A stretch of DNA of 64,000 bases from Paraspadella gotoi. Taxonomy: Eukaryota; Chaetognatha. The notes below the pieces were generated by a model. That model had not been told where the DNA came from. It was given only the letters and a program-made list of their open reading frames with translations, and did no database searches. Position 1 is the first letter of the stretch. Each line of letters begins with the position of its first letter. The position numbers and the translations under genes were made by a program. The DNA is taken from positions 10,887,832-10,951,831 of the forward strand of contig CM119264.1 in NCBI GenBank assembly GCA_051294375.1, in the 5' to 3' direction. Shown here in pieces: positions 11,301-23,589 of the stretch.

Positions 11301-12521
11301 AGTTTGTTTGTTTTTTTTTTTTTTTTTTGTTTTTTTTGTGGCTTGTTCTTTGACCTAGGATCCGTTTTATAGAAAATAACAGTGAATCAATTAACGCCTT
11401 TGATGACCAGACGAGGTCATTTATATTGCGCAACAGAAATCAAAGCGTCCGCTCATACGTCCCGCGTTTTGACAAAATGTTAAGATTTTCTTTCCGAAGA
11501 CTTCTGAAAGAAAGAAAAAAAGGAATTAAATTCATGTAATTATATTTTTTTCTGGAAAGGAAATAAATAGACAACAATTTTATGTTTTCGTGAGAATGAA
11601 AGGTATAACAATTGTGAATAAAAAGTGTTGAGGAACAAAGTCAAATTCGAATAGAGTATCGAGCTTTATTTTCATCTAATATTTAAAATATTTATATAAT
11701 TATAGTAATGATACAAAGAATATGAGGGAAGCGTGCTGTCGGCGTCGGCGTGGATTACGACGATGCGACGCCGACGGGCTCTGATGAACCTGCCAATGTC
11801 TCTCTCTGACTCTCTCTCTCCCTCGCGGTCTCTTCTCGAAACAAGAAGAGAGATTTCGAACAAAAAACATGAGCTCGGACTCAGAACGCAATACAGCTGA
11901 GAGTGAGACTCGGTCTGACTCTGAGGAGTTGGAAGTTCAATTCAGAATCGGAGCAAGCTTGGGCTGGGGATGCCAACGTATTCTCGCCTAGTAAATAAAT
12001 GCCGTCTGCTCCAGATTCTGTTCTTCGCTAAATCATTCGCCTATTTTTACTCGCAACTGCCCATGCGATAAAAAGTTGTGAATCTGATTAAGGCGACTTT
12101 TTTTTTTAGATTTCAGTATGTAAACCTTACTTTGACTTTGAAAAAAAAGTTTAGAAATCACTTTCCTCGATCATCTTTTTCTTTGACAACTGCCAATGAC
12201 TCGTATATTTCCTATTCTTTTTGAAAAGAAAAAAGAATTCGCTTTAAAACCATTTCATGAAAAAAAAACTGAAGTTTTATTTCCCACAGAGAATTTAAAA
12301 ATCCATTTTTATTTCGATTTTCTTTTCTTTTATTTTCCCAGCCCCAATTCCTAGTATTCACAAGCCTAAGTTAATTTGTTTTTTATTTTAATTTTTCGAT
12401 ATAATTTTTTTTTAAATTTAAAATTACTTCGACTTAACCGCAATTTTTTAAAAAAATTGAAACTTTTTTTCTAAATAAATTATTCCACTGTGCAACAGAA
12501 ATCTTTACAGGGATATGCGTC
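11301..12521. other. divergent promoter region of the TET gene and DHTKD1
   Basis: The two genes point away from each other from this 1.2-kb stretch. It holds a poly-T run at about 11311-11337 just upstream of the TET start, a CT-rich microsatellite at about 11796-11830, a small open frame at 11869-11991 and AT-rich sequence up to the DHTKD1 start. No promoter element is clear enough to place. Confidence 0.6.
11869..11991 (+). CDS. possible small ORF, 40 residues
   Basis: An ATG frame encoding an acidic Ser/Glu-rich start (MSSDSERNTAESETRSDSEE) and a mixed hydrophobic end (GWGCQRILA), ending TAG and followed within 3 nt by AATAAA. The GC content exceeds its surroundings. I do not recognise it. 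It may be a tiny gene, or a leader exon of DHTKD1 with an upstream frame. Confidence 0.25.
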   Translation: MSSDSERNTAESETRSDSEELEVQFRIGASLGWGCQRILA

Positions 12522-15500
12522 ATGTTTTCGGCAACGATAGTGAAAAAAACCCTTGCAAACAACATTTTATGTCGGTCAATAATACCGCAATGCATTTCAG
12601 TAGCCCCGGTGGCTGCAACGGCATCTCTTGGTCGAACCTATCGTTCCGACAACAGCGCATATGGCTTTAAAGAAGCGAAATTGGAGCAAAATGAAATCGA
12701 GGAGGTCAGGTTTCCCAAACTGCAGCTTCTAGTTGACGCCTATCGAGAGTTCGGTCATTTGGAGGCCGAGACGAATCTCTTGGCAAATCGACCAGAAATG
12801 ACGATCATCAAAAGACTTTTGGATGCAAGGGTTTCGGAGATAGAAGATAAAGATGTCAGGGAACAAGACTTGATTCCAGTCTTCAAAGAATTATCAACCA
12901 GAAAGGTAAATAAAACAATTTCAAATTATACTAGTCTTTTTTTAATAAATCATTATTATTCAGAACATTGTGGAATTCCTTGAAAGAACATATTGCAGCT
13001 CCGTTGGCATCGAATTCACTCATTTGCAAAATCTCGAGGAAAGAAGGTGGCTTGCTGAAGCTTTTGAGTCCTCTCAGGTATCAAGGGTAAAAAATATTAT
13101 TCAAACACGGCGGAAGTTGCACTTTAAAAAACGTATATTTGAATAAATTTTCAAATTTTTTTTTAGGGTTTAAAACCCAGTATAACGCAAGAGAGGAAGA
13201 TTGCATTGGCAATATTGATGCTGAAATGTCAGGCCTATGATCAATTCCTCGCGACCAAATTTTCTTCCGTTAAGGCAAGTCAACAGAACTATTTTAACTT
13301 TACCTACTTTCTTCCGTAAAAAAGAAGAACAAGAGCAAAAGTACATAAATAAATTGGTACATAGCTTGAAAAATTAAAAAAAGTTCGAGTTTTTAAAGAT
13401 GGCTGGCCGAAAAACTTATGGCGTTTATGGTAAGATGTCCTTCCAATTTACATTTTACTTTTTTCTACTTCAAACTTAAGCTTCGATTACTTTACAAATT
13501 CTTTTTCATTCTTTTATGATTATTTTTTTTCATTTTTTATATATCAGCGCTATGGCGGGGAGGGGGCGGAAACGATGATGGCTTTCTTCGACGCGGCGTT
13601 TTCTCATGCTGTTGCCAACGATTTGAAGCAGGTCGTGATGTGCATGCCGCACCGCGGTCGCAACAATCTACTTGCTTGCATGTTAAATTTTCCACCGGCG
13701 CTCATGTTTAGAAAAATTCGTGGGAAGTATGAATTTCCTGAGGAAGTTAAGGGATCCGGAGACGTTTTATCTCATCTCTGCTCTTCGACGGATATCAGGT
13801 AAGTAATCTGTGCCCGAACTTTTAACCAAAAAAATCATAGATTCTGTGCTTTTAATTCAGTTATCACGGAAAATCTATCCATGTCACGATGATTCCGAAC
13901 CCATCTCACTTGGAGGCAAATAACCCTGTCGCTGTGGGAAAAACTCGAGCTCGCCAACAAAGTTTGCAAGAGGGGGATTATTCTAAAAATCCGAACGCAA
14001 AAGCTGGGGACGAAGTCATATGTATTCAAGTTCACGGCGATGCTTCTTTTGCCGGTCAAGGCATTGTTCCTGAAACGTTTTCTCTGGCTTATTGTCCTCA
14101 CTTTCGAGTTGGCGGTAGCATTCATCTAATCGTGAACAACCAGATCGGGTGAATTTATATTCTCGGCAAATTTTCTTTGCATTTTTAAATCTGTAAAATT
14201 AAAAATGACTTTTCTTATTTCGGGGTGGTTAGGGTTAGGAGGGTTTAGGGTTAGAGTAATTAAGTAATATTTTTTTTTAAATAAATATTTTCAAATGATT
14301 TTTCAAAAGCCGCCATAACCGCGTTCGGCGAAAGTAAAATTTAGCCAACAAAATATCTGATTAATAACTTAGTAACTATTTCACTCTTAAAAGTTACACG
14401 ACGGAGGCCGAACGTGGTCGATCATCTACCTACGCCAGCGATGTGGCCAAGATGATCGGATGTCCGGTGCTCCACGTTAATGCTGAATATCCCGAAGATT
14501 TATTTAGAGCGACGAATCTCGCTGTGGATTATCGCATGAGATTCAGGTGGGAAATTACACAATTTTAAAAAGTTGAACATGGAGAAAAATAATTTTTCGC
14601 TTTTTGCTCCGAAGGAAAGACATTGTTATTGACTTAATCTGCTTCCGTCGTTGGGGACACAATGAGCTGGACGACCCGACATTTACCCAACCGCTCATGT
14701 ACGACTTAATTCGTAACCGACAAAGTCTGCCCGACAGATACGCTTCGTCGCTCATCTCAGACGGGGTGACGACGAAAGAGCGGCTGTTTCAATCTGTCGA
14801 CGAATGGCAAAAATTTCTTGGATTAGAGCTTGAACGCGCGGATACATTTACTGTACCTCAGCAACATCTTAATAAGCAATGGAGCGGCTTAGTCCAAGGT
14901 GAAGTATATCTTGATATCCTCGAGCGCTTATTTCTCATTTTTCGATCAAGATGAAAGCAGTAAAAATTGAAATTTACATTCTTTTAATCTTTAGCATCAA
15001 CTTCTATAACCACTTGGGACACTGGCGTTGAAATCGAACTGTTAAAATTTATCGGGGCCAAATCTGTAGAATTTCCATCCGAATTTTCGGTTCACGAACG
15101 ACTGCTCCGATTTCACGTAAAAGACAGACTGGAATCTGTCACGATGGGTGTTGGGATCGATTGGGCAACAGCAGAGGCATTGGCCGTTGGCTCTCTCCTT
15201 CTTCAAGGTTTCAACGTTAGAATCTCGGGTCAGGACGTTGGACGTGGAACCTTCAGTCAGCGTCACGCCATGTTGGTCGATCAAAAAACAGATAAAATTT
15301 ATATTCCGCTCAATCACATGATTCAAGATCAAAACAAGTTCGAGGTTGCAAATAGCATTTTGTCCGAAGAAGCCGTGCTAGGTTTTGAGTACGGATTTTC
15401 GATAGAAAATCCTAAAAATTTCGTGATATGGGAGGCGCAATTCGGCGACTTTTTCAACGGTGCTCAAACAATTATTGATACGTAAGTTTGATTTTTTTCC

Positions 15501-16912
15501 GCCCAAAATTTCTAACATATGAAAAAGAAATTACGTTCTACTCCTGAAGTCATTAACTTAATATTATTTACGATTGCAGCTATGTATCATCTGGTGAAAG
15601 TAAATGGCTGCTTCAAAGCGCACTGACATTGCTTTTACCTCATGGTTACGACGGTATGGGACCAGAACATACATCGTGCCGTGTGGAACGATTTCTGCAG
15701 CTAACTGATTCTGATGAAGCTGGTATCGATGGAGATGACGTAAATCTTCAAGTAAAAAATTTATTTAGTACTACATAATTAAATGCAAGCTATTCAAACA
15801 CTTTATTATGAGTATTGAAATGACCAAAAGGAGTGAGGATCTTGCCTCTCTGTTGGTGGTAATAGCCCCCACATTTGCACGCTTAATGTGCCATTTATGT
15901 CTGGGAGATTTTTCCGTCAGTTGCCTTTCTTTCCGGATCGGGAACTTGAAACCAGTGGTTAAACCGGCCCGTCCCTCTTTTTGGCCCGGGCTAGAACCCG
16001 GACCATTGGATTCGGAGATGAAGCGTTAGTCCAATGTGCTGTTACGGCTCTGATTGGAAGAAACGGTCACTACAGTAAAACACTTTTTTTAGATTGCGAA
16101 TCCGACTACTCCCTCGCAATATTTTCATCTTTTGCGGCGTCAGATGGTTCGTAATTTCCGTAAGCCTCTTGTGGTCATGTCACCTAAGATGCTGCTGCGC
16201 CATCCTGCTTGCGTTTCAACTCTTTCGGAAATGTCTCCAGGTAAATTTTTAAGTTTCATGATATTAGGATTATTGAGAATTATTTCTGCATTATGTACAT
16301 ACATTATATAGATAAAAAACTAAATTCCAGGCTCACATTTTCATTCCGTTCTGGGTGACGATAAAGTTTCCGACTATCGTTCTGTAAAGCGGATTATTTT
16401 TGTTTGTGGCAAACATTATTACGCACTTGATAAAGAACGGGAAGCGCAGGTGGGAATCGGTGAAAAGTAAAGAGCATGTTCCCGTAATCATGATGATTAT
16501 CTCCAGGATAAACTGTTTGATAACATTGATTTCAGAATTATAAGAACGTTGCAATTGTTCGTTTGGAAGAAATCTCCCCTTTTCCCATCACACGTCTACA
16601 AGAAGAAGTTAAACGGTAATTGCTAAAAACGAAGCCGCTAAAAGTTATTTTTATGTATTGATCTATGGTAAATTTTTTCTTCCTTTCTCATTCCTCAGTT
16701 ATCCAAACGCAAAAGAGTTTGTTTGGGCCCAGGAAGAACAGCGTAACAGCGGTGTTTGGACTTTTGTAGCTCCTAGATTCGAGAATCTAGTAGGAGTGAA
16801 ACTTGTTTACGTTGGAAGAGGACCACTTGCCACGCCGGCAACTGCTGTCGGGGAACGGCATAAGATTGAGGCGGAAGAAGTTGTGAAGGAACCATTTCGA
16901 ATTAAACTTTGA
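12522..16912 (+). CDS. 2-oxoadipate dehydrogenase E1 component (DHTKD1)
   Basis: Mitochondrial thiamine-diphosphate enzyme of 933 residues (human about 919) that decarboxylates 2-oxoadipate in lysine and tryptophan breakdown, working with E2 and E3 of the 2-oxoacid complex. Exons: 12522-12905, 12964-13077, 13167-13274, 13548-13798, 13861-14148, 14394-14546, 14615-14898, 14995-15481, 15580-15751, 16093-16240, 16331-16449, 16536-16615, 16699-16912. Seen: a basic mitochondrial-type N-terminus; [19 protein letters not shown]-like [17 protein letters not shown]; the ThDP motif from [10 protein letters not shown] to [60 protein letters not shown]. These follow DHTKD1 more closely than OGDH (for example [12 protein letters not shown] and GDVLSHL). 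Intron 3 has a GC donor (AAG|GCAAGT). Intron 9 carries a tRNA-derived SINE. AATAAA at 16948-16953 is the likely polyadenylation signal. Confidence 0.96.
14215..14345. repeat. short inverted-repeat element (MITE-like), DHTKD1 intron 5
   Basis: Shares its core and ends with 28795-28945: a left part with GGTTAGGG/GGGTTTAGG and a right end reading ACCGCGTTCGGCGAAAGTA. The ends are imperfect inverted repeats of each other (here the left end is eroded). The telomere-like GGTTAGGG units belong to this element. Confidence 0.65.
15828..16060 (-). repeat. tRNA-derived SINE-like repeat
   Basis: On the minus strand the GC-rich block contains a Pol III B-box-like GGTTCTAGCCC inside a self-complementary CCGGG/CCCGG arm. 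About 40 nt upstream is a degenerate A-box-like TAACAGCACATTGG. It sits in DHTKD1 intron 9 and is far more GC-rich than the intron. A full tRNA cloverleaf is not present. Confidence 0.6.
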
Positions 16913-16947
16913 ATGATTGTTTTCGTTTTCTTTGAATTGTACTTTTT

Positions 16948-16953
16948 AATAAA
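16948..16953 (+). terminator. polyadenylation signal of DHTKD1
   Basis: AATAAA 36 nt after the DHTKD1 stop codon, at a normal distance for an animal 3' end. Confidence 0.75.
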
Positions 16954-17329
16954 GACTTAGGTCTAGATACTATATTATTTAATGTCTCAATAGGTCGCTC
17001 AGAAATATTTCAACGAATTGTTTAAATACCAGACAGGAAACTGACATTAGCTATGGTTCACTCAAGAATTTTTATTACATTTGAATTGTAATTAAAGCGA
17101 ATTTTGGTATTTGTCACAAAACTGTCTTAACTGACATTGCCATCCATGGGGTTTATTTTTTATTTATCGAAATAAATCCGACAGTCGCATAGAAATAACT
17201 AAAGCCCCTTAAAATTTCAGAAACCCAGAAAAAAATTTTAAAAGTTGACCTTTAATTTTAACTCCTTAAATGGTAACAATTTGCAAAAAAAAATAAAAAT
17301 TCATAACGTGTAAAGGTTAGGTTTATATA

Positions 17330-17600
17330 TGATTTTTATGATATATATATAAAATCTTTTCATAAAATAATCGTACACGTTTCGACTGTAAATTCGAGTC
17401 TTCATCAGCGCTTAGACGGCTACAGGAGGACTCCACCATCCCTGCTCAAAAAATGGCAAGAGTGGACACCGTGAGGTGTATCGGGCTGTCGGCAGGTATA
17501 TCAGACCTGGTAGATATTAGGCTGGCATTTGGTTTGTTACTCGTTACGGTCCATACGAGTTCTACCCTACTATGACCCGACACTTCATGCGACCGGGTGG
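17330..17600 (-). repeat. repeat fragment with hammerhead-ribozyme-like core
   Basis: Read on the minus strand, GC-richer sequence leads into CTGATGA (17408-17402), a possible stem II GACT...AGTC, GAAA (17383-17380) and then CGTGTACGATTA. This is the strand order CUGAUGA - stem II - GAAA of hammerhead ribozymes found in Penelope-like elements and retrozymes. The flank up to 17600 has no long frame. No reverse transcriptase is seen, so the copy is non-autonomous or a fragment. Confidence 0.6.
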
Positions 17601-17845
17601 GGGCCAACTTAATTTTTGAACTCTTTCTTAACTCTTATATTGCATATTTATCTTCACTTTATTTTTATTATTTACAATTCAAAGTTTTTCCAATTTTTAT
17701 CTTTGTTGTACAATGTACATTGCTCAAATGTAAATTTTATGAACTCTCTCTCCCTCTTTTCTCTCTGACCAAAAATTTCACTTCTTTTCAGAACTTATTC
17801 AATATGGCCTTACCTAAAATCTGTCGTCAACACTAACCACTAGAG

Positions 17846-17990
17846 TCTAGAGCGTTGTGAAAGTTACGTACGAAAATTCTAAAAGTCAATTATAAACAAC
17901 ATACTGTAAAAGTCGCCTCAATACTATCAATAAATATTATTTTGTTTTTTTTAATTTTCGCATTAGGCTATATAAAGTACAAAAGATTTT
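17846..17990 (+). repeat. dispersed repeat with TAGAGCG head
   Basis: TAGAGCGTTGTGAAAGTTAC and the following 130 nt match 25681-25810 and 49411-49535. The matching blocks include GAAAATTCTA near the start and the TTAGGCTATAT-type segment at the end. This copy is the most diverged of the three. Confidence 0.75.
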
Positions 17991-18116
17991 GATTCTTCTT
18001 TTATGCTCTGTAGTAGAAACTATTATATGATAAAACGATTGTCATTTTTCGCTTTAACCTAAAAATATAGAACATTTTACAAAAGTTTTTTATAAGGATT
18101 TTACAAAAGAAAATTC

Positions 18117-18659
18117 GGCTTATTTTTACATTCGCCGACCGGGATTTTGCCGTCGGTTATTTGTTTTTTTCGCTTCTTATGTGCGACATATAGAAATCTC
18201 GTTACTCAAAAATAAAAAACTGGTAAGGGTAGAAAAACATTTTCTTACTACCCCTAACCAGCCATAACCCAATTGCTAACCATTTAAAAAATATAATATA
18301 AAAATATTCTTTTTCTTTTTTTTTTCCTTATTTATGTACGAGTTTTATAGTATATATATTAACACTGTAAATGTTAGAATTTTAATGTTTTTTGTAAGAT
18401 TTTTTTACAGATTTGGATTTGTTAAAAAGAGTTGATAATGAAATAAATTTTGATTGATGTTAAAATATATCCGAGCTTTGTTTCTTAATAAAACTCAAAA
18501 AATTCATTTTTACCTCAAACAAATAACGCAATAAAATGAAAAAAAATAATATTTTGATGTTAATTTTTTTTTTCCGTAATAAGATTTCTATATGTTGCTA
18601 CTAAGAAGCAAAAAATAACTGACCGCAAAATCCCGGTCGGCGAATGTAAAAATAAGCCA
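18117..18659. repeat. MITE-like element with about 80-bp terminal inverted repeats
   Basis: The left end (GGCTTATTTTTACATTCGCC and on through CGACCGGGATTTTGC) is mirrored at the right end by GGCGAATGTAAAAATAAGCC, with similarity continuing about 80 nt inward on each side. The interior is AT-rich with no frame. A single end fragment of the same family lies at 8140-8165, inside the last intron of the tetraspanin tail. Confidence 0.85.
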
Positions 18660-18879
18660 TAATTTTTATAAAAGAATTCGATTTCTTTTTAAGTCAAAAA
18701 TCAGAAAAACCTATATTTTAATTAAAAATTAAATTTTTACCTATTAACTTTTTTTTTTTTTAATTTTTAACCCAATTAATGAAAAAAATGATTTATATTT
18801 TCGTTCATCGAGAATTTTGAGTGAAGAAATCTGATTGGTAGACATCGTGCAATTTCTCTCTTTTCAAATTCCTTCACCC

Positions 18880-19080
18880 TCTTTCCCTATCCTTAACTTA
18901 ACCTGTCTTCACCTCTGACCACTATCCTTTTATCAATTCTTTATTGGAAAATCTCTCTCTCTTACCAACTTAAAGTTTGTGAAACGACGTTATTGGATCA
19001 CATCATCGCCGATCAAACTAGCAAACCAAGAGTCGAAATATGTCCGATTTTAACGCTAAATAATTCCTTTTCTCTTAAAT
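18880..19080 (+). repeat. dispersed repeat with degenerate hammerhead-like core
   Basis: Similar to 23590-23735: a CTCTCT-rich stretch, AGTTTGTGAA, then CATCGCCGATCA...GAGTCGAAATATGTCCGAT. The right half keeps GAAA, TATG and GTC followed by CGAT. This CGAT pairs with ATCG upstream (stem I), but the CUGAUGA box is damaged. Confidence 0.55.
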
Positions 19081-19967
19081 GAAGAAATCTAAATTAGTCC
19101 TAATCTTCTGCATCAGTGATGTAATGGAGTTTAAGCCCTGCTCGGAAATACCCTACCATATGTGGCGACTATTTTAACTTTTAAACCACCGTTACAAGCT
19201 TTCTTCCAATAATATGTTTAAAAAGCTTTCTTCCAATAATATGTTTAAAAATATTTCGGCCCAAAAAACCTCAAAAAACAAAAATTAGTTAATACAAGTT
19301 TGAGATTAATTAAGTTACTTCTAATATTATTTTCGACTGCTAAAACGCCATAAATGAAAGCGATATAAATGACCATTTATATTTTCATTTGAATAGGAGC
19401 GCCACATGCAAAAAATAAATCACTTGACATGGTAGCTAAGTTTTAAGGTCAAATAGTGAATGGAAAAGTATAAAAGTGAAATGAGGATAAAGGCAGCGAT
19501 TTTGTACTTAACTACTGTTAAAATTGATAAGGATACGTTGTAACTTGAGAATCAGCTTTAAATCACAGCCCGTTTGCTTCCGTTTGGAGAACAGGAATTT
19601 TTATGAGCGAAGCAGATTAGATGGATTTCTACAGTAGTGATGATTGATGAGGTATGATGCGCAGGTTTTGATAATCTTTCACCCCACTGGCTAAGGTCAA
19701 TTTCGCGAGAAAAACATTTAGAAAATTATTTTACTTGAACTAGTAACTACCGAACTTAAATTTAAAGAAAGGAGTTCAAAATTTTGATCATAGAATGTGT
19801 AAACATTTTTAGGAAAAAAGGGAAAGATGTAAACTTAAAGAACTTTCTTATTGTAATTCGAATTATAAACCTATAGCTAGCGCCAGAAGGATCATAATCA
19901 TTAAAATAACTTTTAATAGGTAAAATCCATTTAATAAAACTAAAATTCAAAAAACCCTAAAAAGGTA
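19081..19967. other. intergenic
   Basis: AT-rich. A short direct duplication (AGCTTTCTTCCAATAATATG) occurs at about 19197 and 19223. No gene recognised. Confidence 0.6.
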
Positions 19968-21788
19968 TTAAATGAGGGTCCCTGTATTCAAATCGCCATG
20001 ACGTTGTTCATCCATCGGGCACAGACCTTCCCTTTCGACGCTTCCTCTCAACGGAGTCGTCGAGGAGGAATTTCCGGCGTCGATAAACTGCAATGGAGTG
20101 GGAGTCAATGCGCGAGAAGTCAACGCCAACGCCGTAGAAATGGCAGTTTGAAGCCGGGTCGAGCTGTGTGTCGACCCTTCAGTCGACCTGACTTGCTGCT
20201 GCGAAGATCCCTGCATTTCTTGATTATCGTTGGAACTCGCTCTCTGATAATTAAGCCCAACCACGACTTCAACGTAAGCGGGATCCAATTCTATAAAATC
20301 GACTATCACAATATTGATGCCGTGATGAGGCTCTACTGGCTTTCGGCGAAGCCAATCCACAACAGCTGCAGTGGCAGAGTGAGCAAAGTGATCTTTCAAC
20401 GACGATGTCATATGGCCTAAAAGCGTGTAGACCGTAGGGGTCAACACTCCCTGATGAACGTAAAAAGTTGCGTTACGATTGGAGTAGTGATAATTGTGTT
20501 CCAGAAAATCGATGAGATCTTTAACTCGGGTACTCCGTGGCCACGGCGAGGGTATCATTTCTCCGGGCCACAGGAAATCGATGGACGGTTGAAGAGCCTA
20601 ATGATTAAAAAATATTAACCATCCAGCTAAAAAAGGGTTAAGATTGAAAAGAAGTAAACTTACGTTTGGAGTAGAAACCCCACTTTTAACGTGATGATAA
20701 AAGATGATGACTTGTTGCTTCTTGCGCCAGAGTTCGTTTAAGGTTACAGTTTTCAAATCCGCAGTTACAGGACAAAGCTTGTCCCCAAAAGCGAAAGAGA
20801 TGACTTCGAAAAGATAGCGGTGATGGCGGTCTTCGAGACCATGAAAGTGGTTCATATCGAGAAGGACGATTTCTTTTTCGTGATTGCGCAGCCAATTGGC
20901 GATGGAAATGAGGCAGTCGCGAATATTTCCGCCATAAAATCCATGAACGAGATACAAACCGTCGAAACCAGGCCGGATCGAGATACGGAGGTCGAAATAG
21001 CGAATACCTTGAGTGAACATCCGGCTTTATTTTTCAATATCTTTTAATAAATTGATAGGTAAAATTTGTTTCTTATACGTAAAAACCTAGGTCTAATTGC
21101 TGCGAAAAAGTTTTCTCTTGCGTCTGCGACCATCGGTGCGCTACAGTTTTCGCCCAAGCTCCCAAAACCTTCAATACATCGCGATAGATCTCGGGAGCAT
21201 CAGGGTGAAGGCCCCCCTCACGATCCAACGTGGCAGTGCATGAGTCATGCGATCCGGGGATGGAAATCTAAATGTAAAATTAACCCAATTATATTTTAAT
21301 ATTTTATACAGGTTCAAATAGCGATTTAACATATTTATTCATTCTTATATTTAAAAGAAATCATTTGCCTTATTAAGTGGAACATCATGAAGATCAGTCG
21401 GAAGTACGCCCATCCAGTCGGAATACTTCATGGATACAAAGGAGATATAATTCTGAGATAAATAAACGTCCACGTCTTGGAGGTCGTCGTCGTCCGGATC
21501 CTCCGACGGTCCCAAACCGCATAGCAAACTTGATCTCCGCTTGTGTCTATTCCCGCTCTGAGAAACACGAGGAGCTACGGAGGCGTTACATTGAATCTCG
21601 AGATCCGTGTGACGCACGTCCACCGAATTCACAGAAACATCTGAATAAATGCCTTCGCGTTTGTCTGTCGTCCGGATCGACTCATTCTCCGCGCGAAATT
21701 GACTCATTTCTGACCCGCATCGAGTCTCCTTTTCCGGCCCATCCACGGGCAAAGACGGAAGCTGCCGAGGAACACGATTAGCCGCCAT
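19968..21788 (-). CDS. PI-PLC X domain-containing protein (PLCXD type)
   Basis: Phosphatidylinositol phospholipase C X-domain protein of 524 residues. Exons on the minus strand: 21788-21369, 21267-21087, 21007-20664, 20597-19968. The X domain begins in exon 2 (ISIPGSHDSCTATLD, with the first catalytic His in PGSHDS) and continues through exon 3 (LRISIRPGFDGLYLVHGFYG with the second His, then IVLLDMNHFHG and QQVIIFYHH). There is no PH, EF-hand, Y or C2 domain, as in PLCXD1-3. Unlike the usual proteins of about 320 residues, it has a 140-residue disordered, acidic N-terminal part (exon 1) and a Ser/Thr-rich C-terminal tail of about 80 residues. Intron 1 starts with a GC donor (AAG|GCAAAT), the only way to join NK to ISIPGSHDS in phase. 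Confidence 0.93.
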
Positions 21789-22358
21789 TTCCTTCTTTCT
21801 TTGCCGACATCCGTACCGGATGTCATCCCCGAAGTTACCTTGAACAATGCAATATGAGTCCGATATTTCTTAGGTCGGGGACCGAAACCGAAAAGTCATT
21901 TCTTAGTTTTTGTTTTTTGTTTTTTTTCTGAAAGGCATCCGTTTGCAAACATTTTGTATAACACCCATGTTAGTATTCATATAAAAATTACGGCTAATTT
22001 ATTAGTCTAAATCCTTTCTAATTTTTATTTGATTTTAAATATATTAACTTAACATTATAATTACTATTCGCTGATAAAGAACTGCTGCCGGTATCGAACG
22101 AGCAGCTCCCTCTCGTTCCATTTTCGTGAAGCATATAAGAAAACCTGAAGCCGAAACCCTTTATCAAATATGCAATTACGCATAAAATAATAAACAATGG
22201 CTATGCACTCCATTTAAATTTATAACGTGTTTATCATTTTTCAGCTATAGATAATTCCAATTATACCCACAAAGTAGCATAATTCTTAACTCTTTCCTTA
22301 AAAGGAACTACTTTATTCTCCTGCGAGTTCGTTAGTAAAATGGTGGAAGTCATCAGAA

Positions 22359-22464
22359 AGAAGATGCACTCACGGAAAAAACCTTCAAGAAAACTGCTCT
22401 GATGTCTGCGCTGGCTCTCCTGGAGGCTGGTAACGATTTCAACTTGAAGATCTACGGAATTTAA
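22359..22464 (+). pseudogene. possible orphan terminal exon
   Basis: After the acceptor-like AAGTCATCAG the frame reads KEDALTEKTFKKTALMSALA, continues LLEAGNDFNLKIYGI and ends TAA. The composition is protein-like and more GC-rich than its surroundings. An in-frame TAA lies just upstream (22336-22338). I cannot find partner exons or name a family. It may be a gene remnant or the last exon of a small gene. Confidence 0.25.
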
Positions 22465-23589
22465 TCTCTAAAGTAAGTAATCTCCTGATTTTGGATGCTC
22501 GAAGTATTTTTTCCCCAGTTTTATTATATTTTTATATCTCTTGTATTACTCCGCGTGGTTGTGTGTTTCATACTTGACGTCGCTTAGACCGGCTGGAGGT
22601 CATTGGGATTGAAATGGCAAGGTTCTTTTATTATTATTCTTTTATTTAATGAAAAGAGATTAAAAGAAAGTGCTCCACATTATTTGAAATTTAGTTATCC
22701 TGGTTTCTACTAGAAATTCTAGTTGAGAAAATGATTTAGATTTAGAATCATGTTTCTATTATAATTATTAGCTTGTACAAATTTCATTTTGCTCTGTTTT
22801 AATTTGTCTTCGCTATGAGTTTAGAAACATGTCCCATTGGCATTGCTCACTCATTATCCTAGTCATAATCTTGTATTATTTAAAATTTGGCATTCCTGGG
22901 ATTAATACGCTCCAGAGGACTATGGATAAACGAAGAGCAAGGTTTTTCTTAAAGAATTAATGGAAAAAGAAGAACAAAAAGGAACGGAAGAGGATAATTT
23001 TTTAGAAAAAAAATTTAAGGAATTAAGATATCTTATTTTTTTAATATTTGTTATTATTTTTGTTATAGTAATATATGAGTAAAAATTAAGGTTATGATAA
23101 ATTAAGGTTAAGTATAAATTAAGAATAAGTGTAAGCTATAAAAAAAGTAAATAAGATCGGTAATTCCAATATGTTACGCCCCAGTGACTTTATTTTCACA
23201 TGTATTTCTCTTTGATCACATGATATGATATGACATGACATGATTAAAAAACTTTTTTGCCCATGTATTTATGACATGCATTGCATCAAAATTTCGTTTT
23301 TTATTCTTTATAGTTTTAGGAATTCCTGAAGGCGGCGCTAGCAGTCCCTTAGATTTGAGGTTTTTTCTGTTTTAACAAATGAGCAATCAACTATAAGCAA
23401 TCAACTATAAGCAAATTATATTATTATTATTTTATATTAATAATTATACCGTCCGAAAAGCGAGTACTAGCTGCGTAACTAATAAGTTAGGCGTAAGTTA
23501 GGGTAAGGCGAAAGTTAGGGGTAAGATATAATATTTAAGGAAAACGACAGTTTATTATGGCAGAAACAACGATCTAATAAATAATATAA

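Noticed and set aside
14228-14256. Telomeric repeat insertion (GGTTAGGG units)
   Set aside because: The units are part of a MITE-like element that also occurs at 28795-28945, with only a few imperfect units.
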